This document shows, one piece after another, positions 12,624-29,120 of a stretch of 64,000 bases of DNA. Position numbers and translations under genes: made by a program. Where the stretch lies: NCBI GenBank assembly GCA_023053545.1, contig JAKZAN010000004.1, forward strand, positions 9,424,001 through 9,488,000. The letters are read 5' to 3'. The stretch comes from Lepidurus packardi. Its lineage: Eukaryota; Arthropoda; Branchiopoda; Notostraca; Triopsidae. The notes beneath the pieces are model-generated. The model saw only the letters and a list, made by a program, of their open reading frames with translations. It was not told the origin of the DNA and did not search any database. Every line of letters starts with the position of its first letter. Position 1 is the stretch's first letter.

Positions 12624-13586
12624 TTAAGGTTTAACTGTTTAGACGTTTTATTTTAGGGATGAATTGGTTCAATGTCAACCTAAGAAGAGTCGGAACAATT
12701 AAAATGTAAGGTAGTGACGTGTGATGGAGCCACGCCTAGTTTTGTATATGGAGTAGTGATCAGATGCTTCGGCACGCTTTGGGGCCGATGATTGTGTGTT
12801 GCTTACTGGATCGGATTCGTTTTTGGCGTTGGTTCTGAATCTGTTATATCGTGATCTGTAATCCCGTTTTATGTGGCTTTTGTATTTTTTACTACTCGTA
12901 TTTATTTTTTGCGACACAAACGTGTGGTGGGCTCACCTTGATAGCTCGATCCTTATTTGGAACGCGTTGAATTTTGTATTTTTGGGGGTGTTGCTTTTTT
13001 ATTTGTGCTAGTAATTTGATGTGTGTCCGCTTTTTGTTTTTTTACTCCATCGTGCAGATTTTTGGGTCGCATTGATGCATTTTGCGCAGCACAAAGCCTG
13101 TGCTTTCCTATGGTTTGGTCCCCGCAGAGCATGAGCTACACCACGCTTGAAAAGCACGTCCTAATTTGCACCGGGTATTATATAATTTAAATCCTTGTCA
13201 AGCTTCTTCTTTTGCCACATCGTTTTCTGGCGTGCTTGCCTTGTATTTGTTTATTTTTTTGCAGGGGCTGATAGCCTATGTTAGAGCTGTTTCTTTTGAT
13301 TATTAAGCCCCTTAATTAGTAATTCCTTGAACTGATCTTTTTTTTGGAGATATATTTTTCAAGATATCACTATCGCAGTAAATCACACCTATGTGTACTA
13401 TGACCACGGTCTCTTGTTTTGATACGAAATGAGATTGAAATGATTGCTTCAATTATGAATTATTTTTGTTATTTATTTGTTTACATGTTTTATTCGGTTC
13501 TTGATGAAACTTTTTGGTTAGGGTAGGAGCTAAGTGCAAGCGGAGGGCTAACATTGGCCGGTCTAGATGTCCTCTGCCTCCCGACC

Positions 13587-16500
13587 ATGATCAAAGAGGC
13601 GAAAGAGAAGAAAGACAAGAAAAACGGCGGCAGTAGTAGCAGTAGCAGCGGCGGTACTGGGAGTAGCGGTAGCAGTGGCGGAGGAGGAGGGGGCGGGACC
13701 AATAATGGCAACGTGGTGAAAAGTGAAGCGGGATTAGGCGCCAGCGAACCGCCTTCTGCCTCGTGTACCGCAGCGTCAGCAGGAGGAGCAGGAGCAGCAG
13801 TCGCCACATCTGGAACAGGATTGGGATCCACTCCGACCACGGTCGTGAAGGAGGAACCTCTCTCCAACGGAGACATCCCTAGTTGTGACTCCTCCCCTAC
13901 TCACGGCACTCCCAACGGCTCCGCCTCTCACTCGGGCTCGGGCAACGGAAACGGGAGCAGTTGTGCTAATATCAATGCCAGTAGTGGCCCCAGTGCTGCA
14001 GTAAACAATGGCAGTGGCCCCAACAATGCGAATAATAATAATAATAATACAAGTACTAGTAGTTGCAGTGGCAGTGGACCTCAGGCCAGTACAGGCCCCG
14101 GTAGCGTTAACAATAGTGGCAATAACGCCAACGGAGGGGGCGTGACAAGTGGAGTGACGAGTGACATTAAACCAGTCGTTTGTACCAACAATAACGTGAT
14201 GGTCAATGCTAATGGTTCATTGTCCAATAGTTCCGTGGATAGTTTTCTTGCAGAAGCCACCCAAGACAGTGAGGATTCCTGATTATTCCATAAAATTTCC
14301 CTTCATCCCTTTGTGATGTTTCGTATTTTTATTTTATTTAAGAATTTTTATTTTTAAAGTTACTATTTTTTGTTTTTTTTATAAGTTATTCGTTTTAAGT
14401 TAATGTATTTTATATTGTGATTTTTCGTATTTTTATTTTATTTATTATTTTTAATGTATTTATTTGTAGCGTAAAGGACACGGTGTTGTTCACGTAGTTG
14501 ACATTTTTTGTCAAAAGGTGGCACTGGTGTCATATCCTGTATCATAAGAATTATGAAACTTGAAACAAAACTTGAAACAGAAATGTAACAATATAATTCA
14601 AAAATTATTTTTTTTAAATATTTTAAGTAAGCAAGTAACAAACATTAGATTTAAATAATCAGGTTTAGATTTATAATTAGAATGAGATCTTTGATATATT
14701 TAAATTTATTCAAGTTATGAAAGTTTAAAATAAATCATATATCTAAATATTTTGACGCAGCGTACCATGATAGTTTTATTAAGATTTCTTAAAAAACGTA
14801 TTTTTCAACTAGATAGCTAATTACTTTTAAATTTGTTTCAAGGTTTGTTTCAAGTTTCATAATTCTCATGACATAGGGGGTATGACATGAGTGCCATCTT
14901 TTGACAAAGAAGATCAAATACTTGAACTAGACCGTAGCCTTAAAGAGTTCTTATTTTCAAAGTTACGTTTTTTTATTTTTTTTTAATATCGTCCATTGAC
15001 TTATGCTAAGAAACGAGCTTGAAATGCGTTCACAGCTAATTTAGGTTTTATTAAAAATTTCAGTGAAACCCATGGTTGGGGACATGAGTCATGAGGGAGG
15101 CGTGTGTGGGCCTTTATTAGGCTCGATCAAAATGGAAGATCCTTCTTCCATGGGACTTGGAGCTGATTTTAGTTCGAGTAAGGGGAGCGTTTTATTTGAA
15201 AGCTGATGTTTGTAGTTTTTGAACTAAGAAAAAAAGGAAGGAAATGGTAGAAGATTGAATAATACTTGTAAATTTGTAGTGACAGAGGTGTGCCAAGGAA
15301 TGCCTCCGATGGGTATGGGCATGGGTGGAATGGGCGGTATGGGTCCTGGACCATCTCCTATGCCTGAAATGCAACAACCTTTACCGCCGAGTGGAAACGG
15401 CTCGGGCGGGAGCGTAGGATCTCACAAGCAACCAGGCACGATGGACGCCCAGTACATGCAGCAGCAATCGCAAATTTTTGTGTTTTGCACCAGTTTAGCT
15501 AACAAAGCAGCCGAGGCTGTTTTGCAAGGCCAATTCCCTTCTATCATTGCCTTCCATTGCTCTCAGCCAGGCACCAAGAAATACTTAGAGGTAAAAAACA
15601 AGATTTTTTTTATTTTAATTTTCGGAACAAATAATATATTGAATTATCGTTATTTTTTTAAAAATAAACAGAAGCATCCGCTCAAAACGAACCAGTTTAG
15701 TCGACAAAATCCTGCCCAGTTTCTCAACAATTTAGCTCAGATGAAGCAAAAAGCCGGGCCTGGAGGACCCAACATGATCAAACCTCATATGGGCGGGCCA
15801 GGAGGTGGTGCCAACATGGGAGGAGGAGCGCTGGGGATGGGTGGGGCCACGATGAGTGATTTTGTTATGGGACCTGGACCTATGACAGGCTGGAATCAGG
15901 TTTGTGTTTACTTCTTGTGAGAGTCCAGTTCATCTAAAGTGTTTTTTTTCTTTTCTAAATTGGCAGAGTGGAGATCCTTTGAACTCAATAGCCAACATGG
16001 CTCCCATGGGTGGATCAATGGGACCCGGACCTAGAATGGGAGGACCTGGACCGCAGAACATGGGGCCTGGTAAGACTGACTTCTGCATTTTTTAAGGAGC
16101 GTGTGTCTATTAGAGCCCAAGTCTTACAGACTACGAAACATGTTGATCCCTTCCTCGAAGCCACCCATCCTTTGAGATTAAGGTTCCCGTATACTTTAGC
16201 TTGGTATAGACGGTTAGCAGGGGGAATTTCAGAACAACTTTTTGAGAAAACCAGTATATTTCATGAAAAAATTCTTTGACCGTAATTTCGGCCTTGCTAA
16301 CAGGTAGTGCACAACCAACGCACAACTTTTTCCAGTGAGTAATAAATTAGCAATATGCAAATGAAGTTTGCAACTATGAGAAATACGTTATAAAACCTGT
16401 CCTTGGTTGTGCACTAGCTACTAACAAAAGAAAACTTTTGTTAATTACTTTCAAATCTGACGAACCGTTTTCGAGAAATCTTGTTCCGAAAGTTTGACGA

Positions 16501-19500
16501 CTTACTTTGGGACATTGTGCTTCTACAGCTAACTCCGGTGACAAATCCTACCTTTCAGAAGCAGAACAGACTTAGAAAATTTGCCGGCAATTAGCTATCT
16601 GTTCGTTTTCTTACTTTCTTACGCAAGGCTTTCGCAAAACAATAACAATCGTTAGTGCCATCTGTGACTTTCTTACGCAAGGCTTTCGCAAAACAATAAC
16701 AAACAGCAGTGCCATCTGTGACCCTTTCCTATTAATAAGCTAAGATATACGCGAGCCATAAGACTACTTTTAGTTGGGGTATAGGTTTTTGTCTCGGCTT
16801 CGTTATTTAAAGATTTCGATCGTTTTTAAAAGACTTCTATCGTTTTTTAAAGATTTTTTTATTTATTCCTATAAGTAATTGAAATCGTGGAGTTTAGTAG
16901 AGAAGTTATTGGACTTGATATTGGAATTGCGTTGAATCGAAAAGTACTCATTTGAAATGCGTGTACCGGGTTTCCTTATAATGAATAATACATATTTTTC
17001 TGATTTTTTTAGGCGGAGGAATGATGCCTTGCTGTCCGGGCGGAAATCATAATCACGGCCAGCATAATCACGGAATGGTCTCCTGTGGTCCCTCCAGTGG
17101 TCCAATGTCATCCATGGGCGACAACAATGCGGGTCCCAGTCCATGTCCGCCTTCTTCAGGGCCCATGAATATGGGCCCTGGCGGCAAAGATGGTGGTCCC
17201 ATGGGGCAAGGCCCCATGATGACCTCCATGCCCAGCAGCAGCCCTATGTCTATGGGCGGAGCTCCGAACAGACAAGGTCCCAATGGGCCTGGTATGGGCC
17301 CTAATATGGCTATGATGCAGGGCAACATGGCAATGCCACCTGGTAAATTCCCCACTATAAACATGGCTCAAACTCGAAAAACAATGGCATCTTTTTTTAT
17401 CTTCTAATAGAACGTTTTGGATATAATGTAGGTGTGATAGTACCTGATGAAAACCTGACACCTCAACAACGGCAACACCGCGAAGAGCAATTGGCCACCA
17501 TTCGTAAAATGAAGCAGTTACTCTTTCCAGAACAAGGCCCAGGCTGTCCCCCAGAGATGGCAGGAGGCAATCCAGGGCAGGTGCATAGTCCGTGCGTGCC
17601 TACGTCAGGCGGTCCTAATCAAAATAACCCCATGGGAATGGGCGGACCTGGAGGTGGAGGGGGTGGGCCAGGAGGTGGAGGAGGCCCAGGTAACGGTCCT
17701 TCGTCTGGAGGAATGATGGGTGCTAGTCCTGGACCCGGTTCGCATCCCGGAAACGGTCCGAATGGTCCCAATTCCATGATGATGAACCCTTCTAATATGA
17801 TGATGGGCCAAGGCGGGGGAAATATGATGATGGGACAACAATCTCCCATGATGAACCCTTGCCAGGTACTTTTTCATCTTCCAACACGAAAAAAAATTCT
17901 TATTAATTACATCCATCCATTTTTGTTTCATTTGTTTTATTAGAACATGAGTGGTCCCATGATGATGTCTGGTAATGGACCCATGATGATGAACCAGAAG
18001 GGAATGATGATGGGTCCAGGTTCAGGGCCTGGGATGATGGGACCAGGTTCTGGACCGGGCATGATGGGGCCCAATGGCTCAATGGTGGCGCAGATGGAGT
18101 GGCAAAAGATGCAAGTGCAATTCTTCGACGATCACCAAGGCCCACCTGGGCCTCAGCAACAGCAGCAGCAACAACACCAGCAACAACACCACCACCAGCA
18201 ACACCAACACCAGCAACACCATCAACAGCAGCAGCAACAACAACAACCACCTCCAGCTCAACAACCACCCCAACAACCCCCTTCACGGAGCAAAAAGAAG
18301 AATGCGAACAATAACAGCAATGCCAATGTGGGCAACAATGTGAACAGTAACAGTGGCAATCAGATGAACATGAATATGGGGATGGGCATGGTGAACATGG
18401 GGATGATGAATCCCGGCCCGGGAAGTGGGGGTGGTCCCATGGGTGGACTGAACATGAATATGAACATGAATATGAACATGGGAATGGGGATGGGACCCGG
18501 AGGACCTGGAGGGCCAATGGGGATGGGCCATGGACCCATGGGAAGTATGGGAGGGCCCAATGGGCCGAACATGGGGAATTCCATGGGAGGAATGGGCGGA
18601 CATGGCATGATGATGGGTGGGATGAATATGGGAATGGCCATGGGCATGGGACCCAGTCCGATGATGGGAGGAGGACCCAGCAATAGTCCTAACAACGCCC
18701 TGGGACCCCGTATGGGACCCGGAAATGTGCGGATGCAAGGCCCACCCCCTCCTTACCACCAAACGCAGCGATCAGCCAGCGTACCTGGTAACTTATCGTT
18801 CCATTCCTATTTTTTTTATATTTATTTCATTATTCCGTAAATAGTTAATAATTAACTCCAGCACTCTAGCTTTTTCCCTAAATAATGCTTATTCTATTAA
18901 AGCAGTTTTTTTATTAATTAGAATCGCTACATTTTTTAGTATATTGAAGGCTCCCGGATACCTTAGCTAGGTATAGGCGCTTATCATGGGGATTTCAAAA
19001 CAACTTTTTGGGAAAACCAGTACATTTAGTGAAGAAATTCTTGGGCAGTAATCTTGAGCATCTGAACAAGTAATGCACAACCAATGCACAATTTATCAAT
19101 GAGTAATACATAAGCAATATGCAAAGGAAGTTTTCAACTGTGAGAAATACCTTACCTAAGAATATGTCCTTTGATTGTGCTCTAGCTGGTAACAAAAGAA
19201 AACTTTTGTTTTAGATTGCTTTCAAACCTGACTAGCCGTTTTCGAGAAATCTTGTTCAGAAAGTTGACGACTTGATTTAGAACATTGTGTTGCTACAGCA
19301 AACTGTGGCGACAATTGTACTTTTGAGAAGGAAAACAAGAGTCAAAACTTTGCCAGCAAATAGCTGTCTCTTTTCTTACTTTCTTGCGCGAGGCTTTCAC
19401 AAAACAATAACAAACACTAGTGCCCTCTGTGAATCTCTTACGGGAGTCTTTCGCTAAACAAAAACAAACATTAGTGCCATCTGTCAATCCTTTCATCAAT

Positions 19501-22500
19501 AAGCTAAAGTATACTGGAGCCTTAAGATTTTTTTTTATTGGTTAGAATATCTGCTAAAAACTTTAGTATATTTAACAGAAGTTTTAGAGCTCTAATTATA
19601 CCAGTTTAATATGCTTCACGAAGAAGTTCAGTTTATAAGAAAATTTTCGGATGCAGGTCTTATAGATTGCTTTTTTTTTTTTTTATAGGTAGCATGTGTA
19701 GTCCGAGTGGTGGTCCGAACTCACCCTCACCGAACGCTGGTTTGTCGTTACCTTCGCCCAGGACCAATTCCGGTCTGAACTCCCCTGCGGATGCTGGAGC
19801 AGTGCGGAGCGGCGGTTTCAATCAGCGGTTATCAGGCCCTGGCTCAGTCCAAGGCCCCAGTCCGTCCAACTTAAACACCCCTTTAGATTCGCCCAACCCC
19901 AACGCCAGCGCACCTCGCTCGGTCAATCCGAGCAATCCTGGCACGCCTCTAGCCGGTCCTGGCCCTCCCCACGCGTCGCCTGGAATGCCAGGATCAATGG
20001 GCAATACCATGTTACCTGGTGGACCTACTCAGCCTGGTAATTTTTTGTCATATCTTATTCTCTTATTCCCTATTTTCGTTAAAGAATTATCAAGCTAATC
20101 TGATCGAAACCAGCGTGGTTTAGTACCAAGTTTTGTTGTTATGTTTTGATTACTGATTTGATTCTCGGTTTAATATTCACAGCTGACGGAATGTTTGGAA
20201 GAACCTTACAATCTTTCGCACAGCAAAAGCAGCAGCAAGGTCCCGGCTCTGGACCTACTGGCAAAAGTGAGCCTAATCTCATGCCAGTGCCCTCGCCTCA
20301 GCAAATCCAATACCTCAATGCTTTTGAAGGTCAAGAACTGACCATTCAGAAGCAGCCCAACACGTCCCTCAGAGACTCGGACATCTTGTCCCCCTCCTTA
20401 CCCCCTTCCTCTATGGACAGTGGCATGCCTACGTCCAGCTGTACAGATTCACAGAATCCGCGCATGTCCGGACCTAATACCCCGCTCACTCCCTCCTCCA
20501 GCGCCGCCGACAACAACTTGCCACCTCGGTATCCAGGCAACGGCCCCCACACCCCCCATACCCCTGGGCCCAGTTTCCCTGTGCCCAGTCCCTCACCTGC
20601 AGGCAATCTGATGAACCCTCATACGCCTGGAGCAGGGGGAATGGATAACAAAACTGTGAGATTCCCCGGGCCATCCCCTCAGGGCAACCAAAACGGTCCG
20701 CGAACACCAGGAGCCATGGATATGCCTCCGCGAACCCCTGGAATGGATAACCATCCCCGGTTTCCTGCCCAGAGTCCTCATATGAACAATTTCCCTAACG
20801 GACCCAATGGGCCTGGTTGTTTCCAGCCCAATTCGGTAGGTGGAGGAGGTGGAGGATCGATGAAAATGTCTCCACCTCAGTTTCCGGATCTGTCGCCGCC
20901 CCGAATGTCAGATTTGGGTGGAAGTGGAGGACCTTTTGGTGGACCGTGCAATCCCAACGATAATATGCCTTTGATCCCGGGACCTAACAGTGGTAGTGGT
21001 AAAGTGAACTCGCATTTTGACCCCATTACCTCCATGGCTCAAATGTCCCAACAGTTAACCAACACGGTAGGCGGAGTAGGCCCGAACGGATCGCCTCCAC
21101 CTCCCTCACTGCAGCATCCTGGTGCAGGCATGGTGAGCAACTCTTCCGTCGCTTCCATGAGCTGCTCCATGGGTAACATGGGACCAGGAATGGGACCTGG
21201 GCATGGGCCCAATGGACCCATGGTCAATTTCAACACATCTATGCACAGCATGCAGGTATGTATTATCGCTTATGCTATTTTTTTTACTAATGTTACAGGA
21301 GAAAACGGCTACTGTTACATGTCTTGTGCGCTTAAGACGGCGTGCGCGATGAATTTAGCCGCCTTGGTCGATTTGTATAAAAAAATAAGGCTTCGTATCT
21401 AGTAGCTGGGCTATTGGAGATCCTTAGTTTGATTTAAATACGTACTAAAACAGTAATCTCAGTAAAACAGATGCTCAGTTTCTAAAGAAAGAAAAAATAG
21501 ATTATTGACTAATTTCGTGTCTATTTTAGGGAATGCAACAGATGGGTGATAACAGCATGATGGGAGGACCAGGCGGACCCGGTCCTCAAACAGTCAATAA
21601 CACCTACGTCAACGCTACTATGAACATCCAGCAAATGAGCATTCAAGGCATGCACGGCCATGGTAGTTCCTACAGTCCTATGATGGGAGGCGGTCCCAAC
21701 GCTCCTTCAGGGGGACCCAATCATCCTCACGGCCCTAATCCCATGTCTCATCCTAATATGGTCATGGGTGGACCTCCGCAACGAGGAACCTCCCCTGGCG
21801 GACACTACCAACCCATGATGCAAGGTCCAGGGCCGGGCCAAGGCCCCGGACCCGGTCAAATGATGCAGCGAATGCCCATGGGACGGCCGCCAGGGCCGGG
21901 CAATCCTGGCCCAGGACCTTTTAACGGTGCCAACGTGCAAGTGAAAGCAAGTGCTCCCAACACCATCCAGTATTTACCCGCGCGACCACAAACGACTGCC
22001 CCATCACCGCGAGGACCTCCCAGTTTAGACTTCTTACCCAGGTTTCCCATGGGACCCATGGACAACAAAGGCTCGCATAATATGCAATATTTCCCCAACG
22101 GTGGCAATGGCAGTGGGATGAACATGATGGGACCTGGCGGCGGACCCATGTCAGGCCCCATGGGGCAAGGCATGATGCCTGGGGGCATGTCCAACATGGG
22201 AATGGGCGGTCCCATGGGTGGAGGCATGGGCGGAGGCATGGGTGGTCCCAATGGCAGCCCCATGATGGGCAGTATGAACGGTGTCATGAGCCCAGGCAAT
22301 CCTATGAACGGACCCGGAGGAGGCATGGGCCCTATGGGTCCCAATAACGGTGGGATGGGCATGATGGGCGGTCCCATGGGGGGTCAAGGCATGCCTATGG
22401 GTGGAATGCGGCAACCTGCAGGACCTGGCATGATGCGACCTCAAATGGGTGGGATGTACCCTGGCGGGGGGAATATGGGTCCAGGCGACGGAATGTTCAT

Positions 22501-22867
22501 GGGAGGGCCGGGCGGAAACCCCAATATGAACATGAACGGACCCAACATGAATATGGTGCCCAATGGACCCGGTAATATGATGATGGGAGGCGCACCGGGA
22601 GGCGGGGCCATGTTCCAAGGCCCGAAAGGCTCTCCAATGGGTCCAGGACCGAATTCGGATCCTTCCATGGGTGGAGGCAATCAAGGACAAGGGGGACCCG
22701 GACCGGGTTATAAAGGATCACCTTTTATGGGGCCGACGACAGCTGATCCAAACTATGCACAACAGTTCCATAATTTTCAGCAGCAGTTGTACGCGACCAA
22801 CACGCGGAGCCAGCTAAATAACCCTGGAATGGGGGCAGCCAGTCAATCCTTTTTTGGACCCAAATGA
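13587..22867 (+). CDS. lgs: BCL9/Legless, Wnt/beta-catenin co-activator
   Basis: Eleven coding exons: 13587-14268, 15064-15177, 15286-15590, 15672-15899, 15967-16069, 17013-17342, 17432-17865, 17944-18787, 19689-20036, 20183-21255, 21530-22867. Every intron is GT-AG, phases agree, and the total is 5799 nt (1932 residues). Legless bridges beta-catenin/Armadillo and Pygopus in the nucleus. HD1 (about residues 326-380) has FVFCTSLANKAAEAVLQG, the Pygopus-binding block. HD2 (about 593-622) has HREEQLATIRKMKQLLFPE, the beta-catenin-binding helix. HD3 (about 779-796) has MEWQKMQVQFFDDH. A BCL9-type motif, QNPRMSGPN, follows near 20450. The first exon is Ser/Gly/Asn-rich; the rest is Met/Gly/Pro-rich with a Gln/His tract at 18156-18255. 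The Met at 13587 is the first in-frame ATG after a stop at 13524. It is longer than Drosophila Legless or human BCL9 because of low-complexity expansion. Confidence 0.93.
16182..16757 (+). mobile_element. TTAA-flanked miniature element, copy 2, in legless intron 5
   Basis: It lies between TTAA (16178-16181) and ATAA (16758-16761, one change). The left end is GGTTCCCGTATACTTTAGCT and the right end AGCTAAGATATACGCGAGCC. About 576 bp. Near the right end a ~53-bp unit containing ACGCAAGGCTTTCGCAAAAC and AGTGCCATCTGTGAC is present twice in tandem (about 16615-16722). It is entirely intronic and leaves the legless splice sites intact. Confidence 0.85.
18949..19521 (+). mobile_element. TTAA-flanked miniature element, copy 3, in legless intron 8
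   Basis: The left end is GGCTCCCGGATACCTTAGCT after TGAA (18945-18948, a degenerate TTAA). The right end is TATACTGGAGCC before an intact TTAA (19522-19525). Length is about 573 bp, in the same orientation as copies 1 and 2. It carries the same internal two-unit tandem ending near 19495, with more divergence, so this copy looks older. Confidence 0.85.
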
Positions 22868-26163
<3,296 letters not shown>

Positions 26164-26904
26164 AAAAAAACCGCTAAGCTTTTACGGAATTCGATTGTCA
26201 CTGAAACTATCCATCTTCCTTTTCGGCGTACTTATACACAAGGGGGGATTTGTAAAGTTTGAAAGAGGTTTTATTACGTTTTTAGGCAATTTTTGTTACT
26301 TTTTTCTATAGTAATTTTAAGCGTATACATTTTGTGTATCTAATTATAGCGATTATGAGCGTTTTGTGATAATTCCTGACTTGATCAATACATGCGGAAC
26401 TATGTTTTTATGCTACGATCGTACCCGTGCATACTATATTTTTACAAGTGTATAATCATTTTTATCAGTGTTGGAAACTACGGTAACAATAACATAGGGA
26501 AACGTCTCCTAAGACGGTTGATGTAGGTTTCATGCAAATCGGCAGTCAAGTAAATCTGCTGGACGGAAAACAATAATTTACAAAAACACTTAAAAAAAAA
26601 TCATAGTATCGGTAACACCATCAACGGAGTCCAATATCCCTAAAGCGTAAGTCACGACATCTTTGTAAGGACTTTTTATTACACTTTTATTACTTTAAAA
26701 GTAAGGAATTTTTATTACACTTTAAAATTCATACAGAGAATTACAATATAATAATGCAGACTTCTATAGAACACAAGGCATGGCGGTGAGCGATTCATCG
26801 TATTTTTATAAATCGAACAAAAGATGCTTCTCATGTACAGGATAAACCAGCTTTTCTCAAATATAGAATTTATACATGTTTTAACGCATCATAAATATAA
26901 GCTT

Positions 26905-26967
26905 ATGACCGAGTGGATAAGGCGCAAGCCTTTGAAACGAGAGATTCGCGGTTCGAAACCCGGTCGA
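26905..26967 (+). pseudogene. Decayed tRNA-like sequence
   Basis: An A-box-like block (TGACCGAGTGGATAAGGC, 26906-26923) and a B-box block (GGTTCGAAACC, 26950-26960) are correctly ordered and spaced for a type-I tRNA promoter. The variable-region AGATT and the GACCG/CGGTC ends recall tRNA-Arg. The anticodon stem does not pair and the acceptor stem is disrupted, so it is unlikely to be functional. It could be a tRNA pseudogene or the head of a tRNA-derived SINE. Confidence 0.35.
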
Positions 26968-27341
26968 AACACTTTATTTCGTCAAAAAAACGAAATATTA
27001 AATGGCTCACTTTCTCTGTACCTTATGCCTTCCTGGCAAGGTTCCTATACCCATATTCGAAATTGTGAAGCTTCGGCATCATGAGCTTGAATATCGGGTA
27101 CGGGAAACCGAGCAGGGAGTTGGGAACAGAGGAAAGGGGCGAGGCTCTCAATTTTTGGCAATTTTTCAAGGGGACCCCCTTGATCGTGCAGGGATCCTTA
27201 TGGAAAAAAGCCCAGAAAACGCTTTCCTAGCTCGAAAAGGAGCCACGCCCACTTTTTGCCCAATCCACCAATAGGATTCGTGGTTCTTACTGAGGCCACG
27301 CCCCTTTTAGCAATTTTTTTGGTGCCAAATTTTCAATCGAA

Positions 27342-27411
27342 CCCAAAATTTCAGAAAAATTCCCAAAAATTCCAGAAAAATTCCCTAAAACTTCAGAAAA
27401 CTTCCCAAAAG
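27342..27411 (+). repeat. Short tandem repeat of a CAGAAAAATTCCCAAAA-like unit
   Basis: Four imperfect units of about 16-18 bp, alternating TTCAGAAAA or TCCAGAAAA with TTCCCAAAA or TTCCCTAAAA. Confidence 0.6.
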
Positions 27412-28637
27412 TTTCGTTTTTAATTTCGAAAATTAGAAATCGTACAACAAAAAACATTGGTGGGAACCAGATTTTACGGGGAACATTTTGGGTACATAAA
27501 AAAAGGCATTCCGGGGGGGGGGGGGGGGAGAGAGCAGAAATCTCATTTAATAATTTTGGAATCCAATTTTTGGAGCTAACTTAAGTCACGTATGGAACAG
27601 ATTGTGAAAACTGAGCGCTAGAGCAGAAGGAATACAATGTACAATAAAAACAAAGAATGTTGACAGCAATACAATTCTACTGAACATCGGGGCCCTTCCA
27701 ATGTGTAAATTTTGCCTCGACGTACACAACAGTCGCAGTTGGAAGGGGTAATAATGTGATAATTCACATCCAGAAGATCCATTGGTAATTTGGTATGCGT
27801 GAAATCAGTGAGGAATATTATAGGTCGTTTAACAGTCTACTCCTCTTTCTGTATACCCAAACCAGAAAGCCGTTAAACAACACCTACGTAAATTCATTAG
27901 TTCTGAAATACATATAAACACGTGGCAGATTATATATTACCAAAGGTTTCGGTGCAGTTACGGTCTTGGCCCATCTTTTGAAGTTGTTCCAGCGTTAAAA
28001 CTGCACAATCCAATAACTAACCTTAATCACCGTTCAATCTTTGTAGTCAACACAAGGACAATTCCATATAAGAACGACATCTACCTAACCCTCTCAGGAG
28101 CCAATGCGATATCGAGTTGAAAACGTTCTCGCTCATTAGCCAACCACACAGATTCAAACATTTCTAAGCCGCATTAGTAATTACGTCATAAAGACGACGA
28201 ACCGTGACGGTTCTATTCTATTAAACTATTAAATATATTTTAAATAATATTTCCCCAATCCCATACATTACTGTCCCACGTGGCACGCCATGCTTTCACT
28301 CAGCTTCCTTTCCATAACAGGATGTCTCTCCTAAATAATAAAAATTGCGAACTGAAGCAGGCAAAAGATAACAAAGAATAACCCTAGCGGCATCTTGTTT
28401 GGACTCGCCCAGCCTTAATTTAACAAACTCGTATGTTTTAAACGTAATAAAGCTTCTACACACGTTTGAAATCAAACACCGCACTGAAAACACGCCCAAA
28501 CTCCACAAACGAAGCTAAATTAATGCTCATGAATCACAGGAATGTTTTACGCAACTAGAAATAGAATAAGTTATCAACATTTTCTTAAAAACCACCAAAT
28601 ATCCTAAAATTGACCGTGCGACCGCAGTTACGTATTC

Positions 28638-28699
28638 ATACCCAGCTTGTTCGGCTGCACGAGCGCGACTGCGGCGAGGCGAGGCTGCAAGCTGGGTAT
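28638..28699. repeat. GC-rich hairpin
   Basis: The perfect 12-bp inverted repeat ATACCCAGCTTG / CAAGCTGGGTAT encloses a 38-nt GC-rich loop within otherwise AT-rich DNA. There is no coding frame or tRNA fold. It may be a stable RNA hairpin or a small transposon remnant. Confidence 0.5.
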
Positions 28700-29050
28700 A
28701 GCGCCCCTTGCGGACATTTCGTTTGCGCGCGCTATTCAAAAGACAAAAAGTTCGAATTTGCATTAAAAGTCGTTGTTCGCCTTTGGAATGAATTATGAAT
28801 TACTATAATTAATTATCCCTTCTCAATTCTTACTTCTCCGCCTTTCCATAATTTTGCCTGGCAAAAGTTTTAATTATTTCCGCGTAGGAGCTATTCGCCA
28901 AATTCGTCGATCTCTTCACAGTACGTCTGCTTGAAAATCAGCACAATTTGTCTTCAGCTTCCGTCTTCGAAAAAATAACAATTCCAATCACATTTAATAT
29001 TTTTGTATTGCATTTCTGAAAATAAATAACCTCGATTAACTATAGTACTG

Positions 29051-29120
29051 AATACAATATAAACAATATAATACAATACAATAGAATACAATAGAATAGA
29101 ATACAATACAATATGAATAG
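29051..29120. repeat. Imperfect AATAC/AATAG microsatellite
   Basis: A run of five-base units ATACA, ATAGA and AATAT, repeated with substitutions over about 70 bp. Confidence 0.7.

Larger units (their letters stand above)
1..13586. other. Gene-poor region upstream of legless
   Basis: This stretch is AT-rich with many homopolymer runs (for example T tracts near 2840-2862 and 4250-4273). Open frames here are short and mostly look like chance, and none matches a protein family I recognise. Repeats and two weak exon candidates inside it are listed separately. It may include untranslated first exons or the promoter of the legless gene that starts at 13587, but no TATA box or splice-linked leader could be identified with confidence. 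Confidence 0.5.

Noticed and set aside
17605..18762. Long antisense open frames opposite legless exons
   Set aside because: They mirror the codon bias of the Met/Gly/Pro-rich legless coding exons and have Leu/Pro or His/Ser-rich compositions expected from reading GC-rich repeats backwards.
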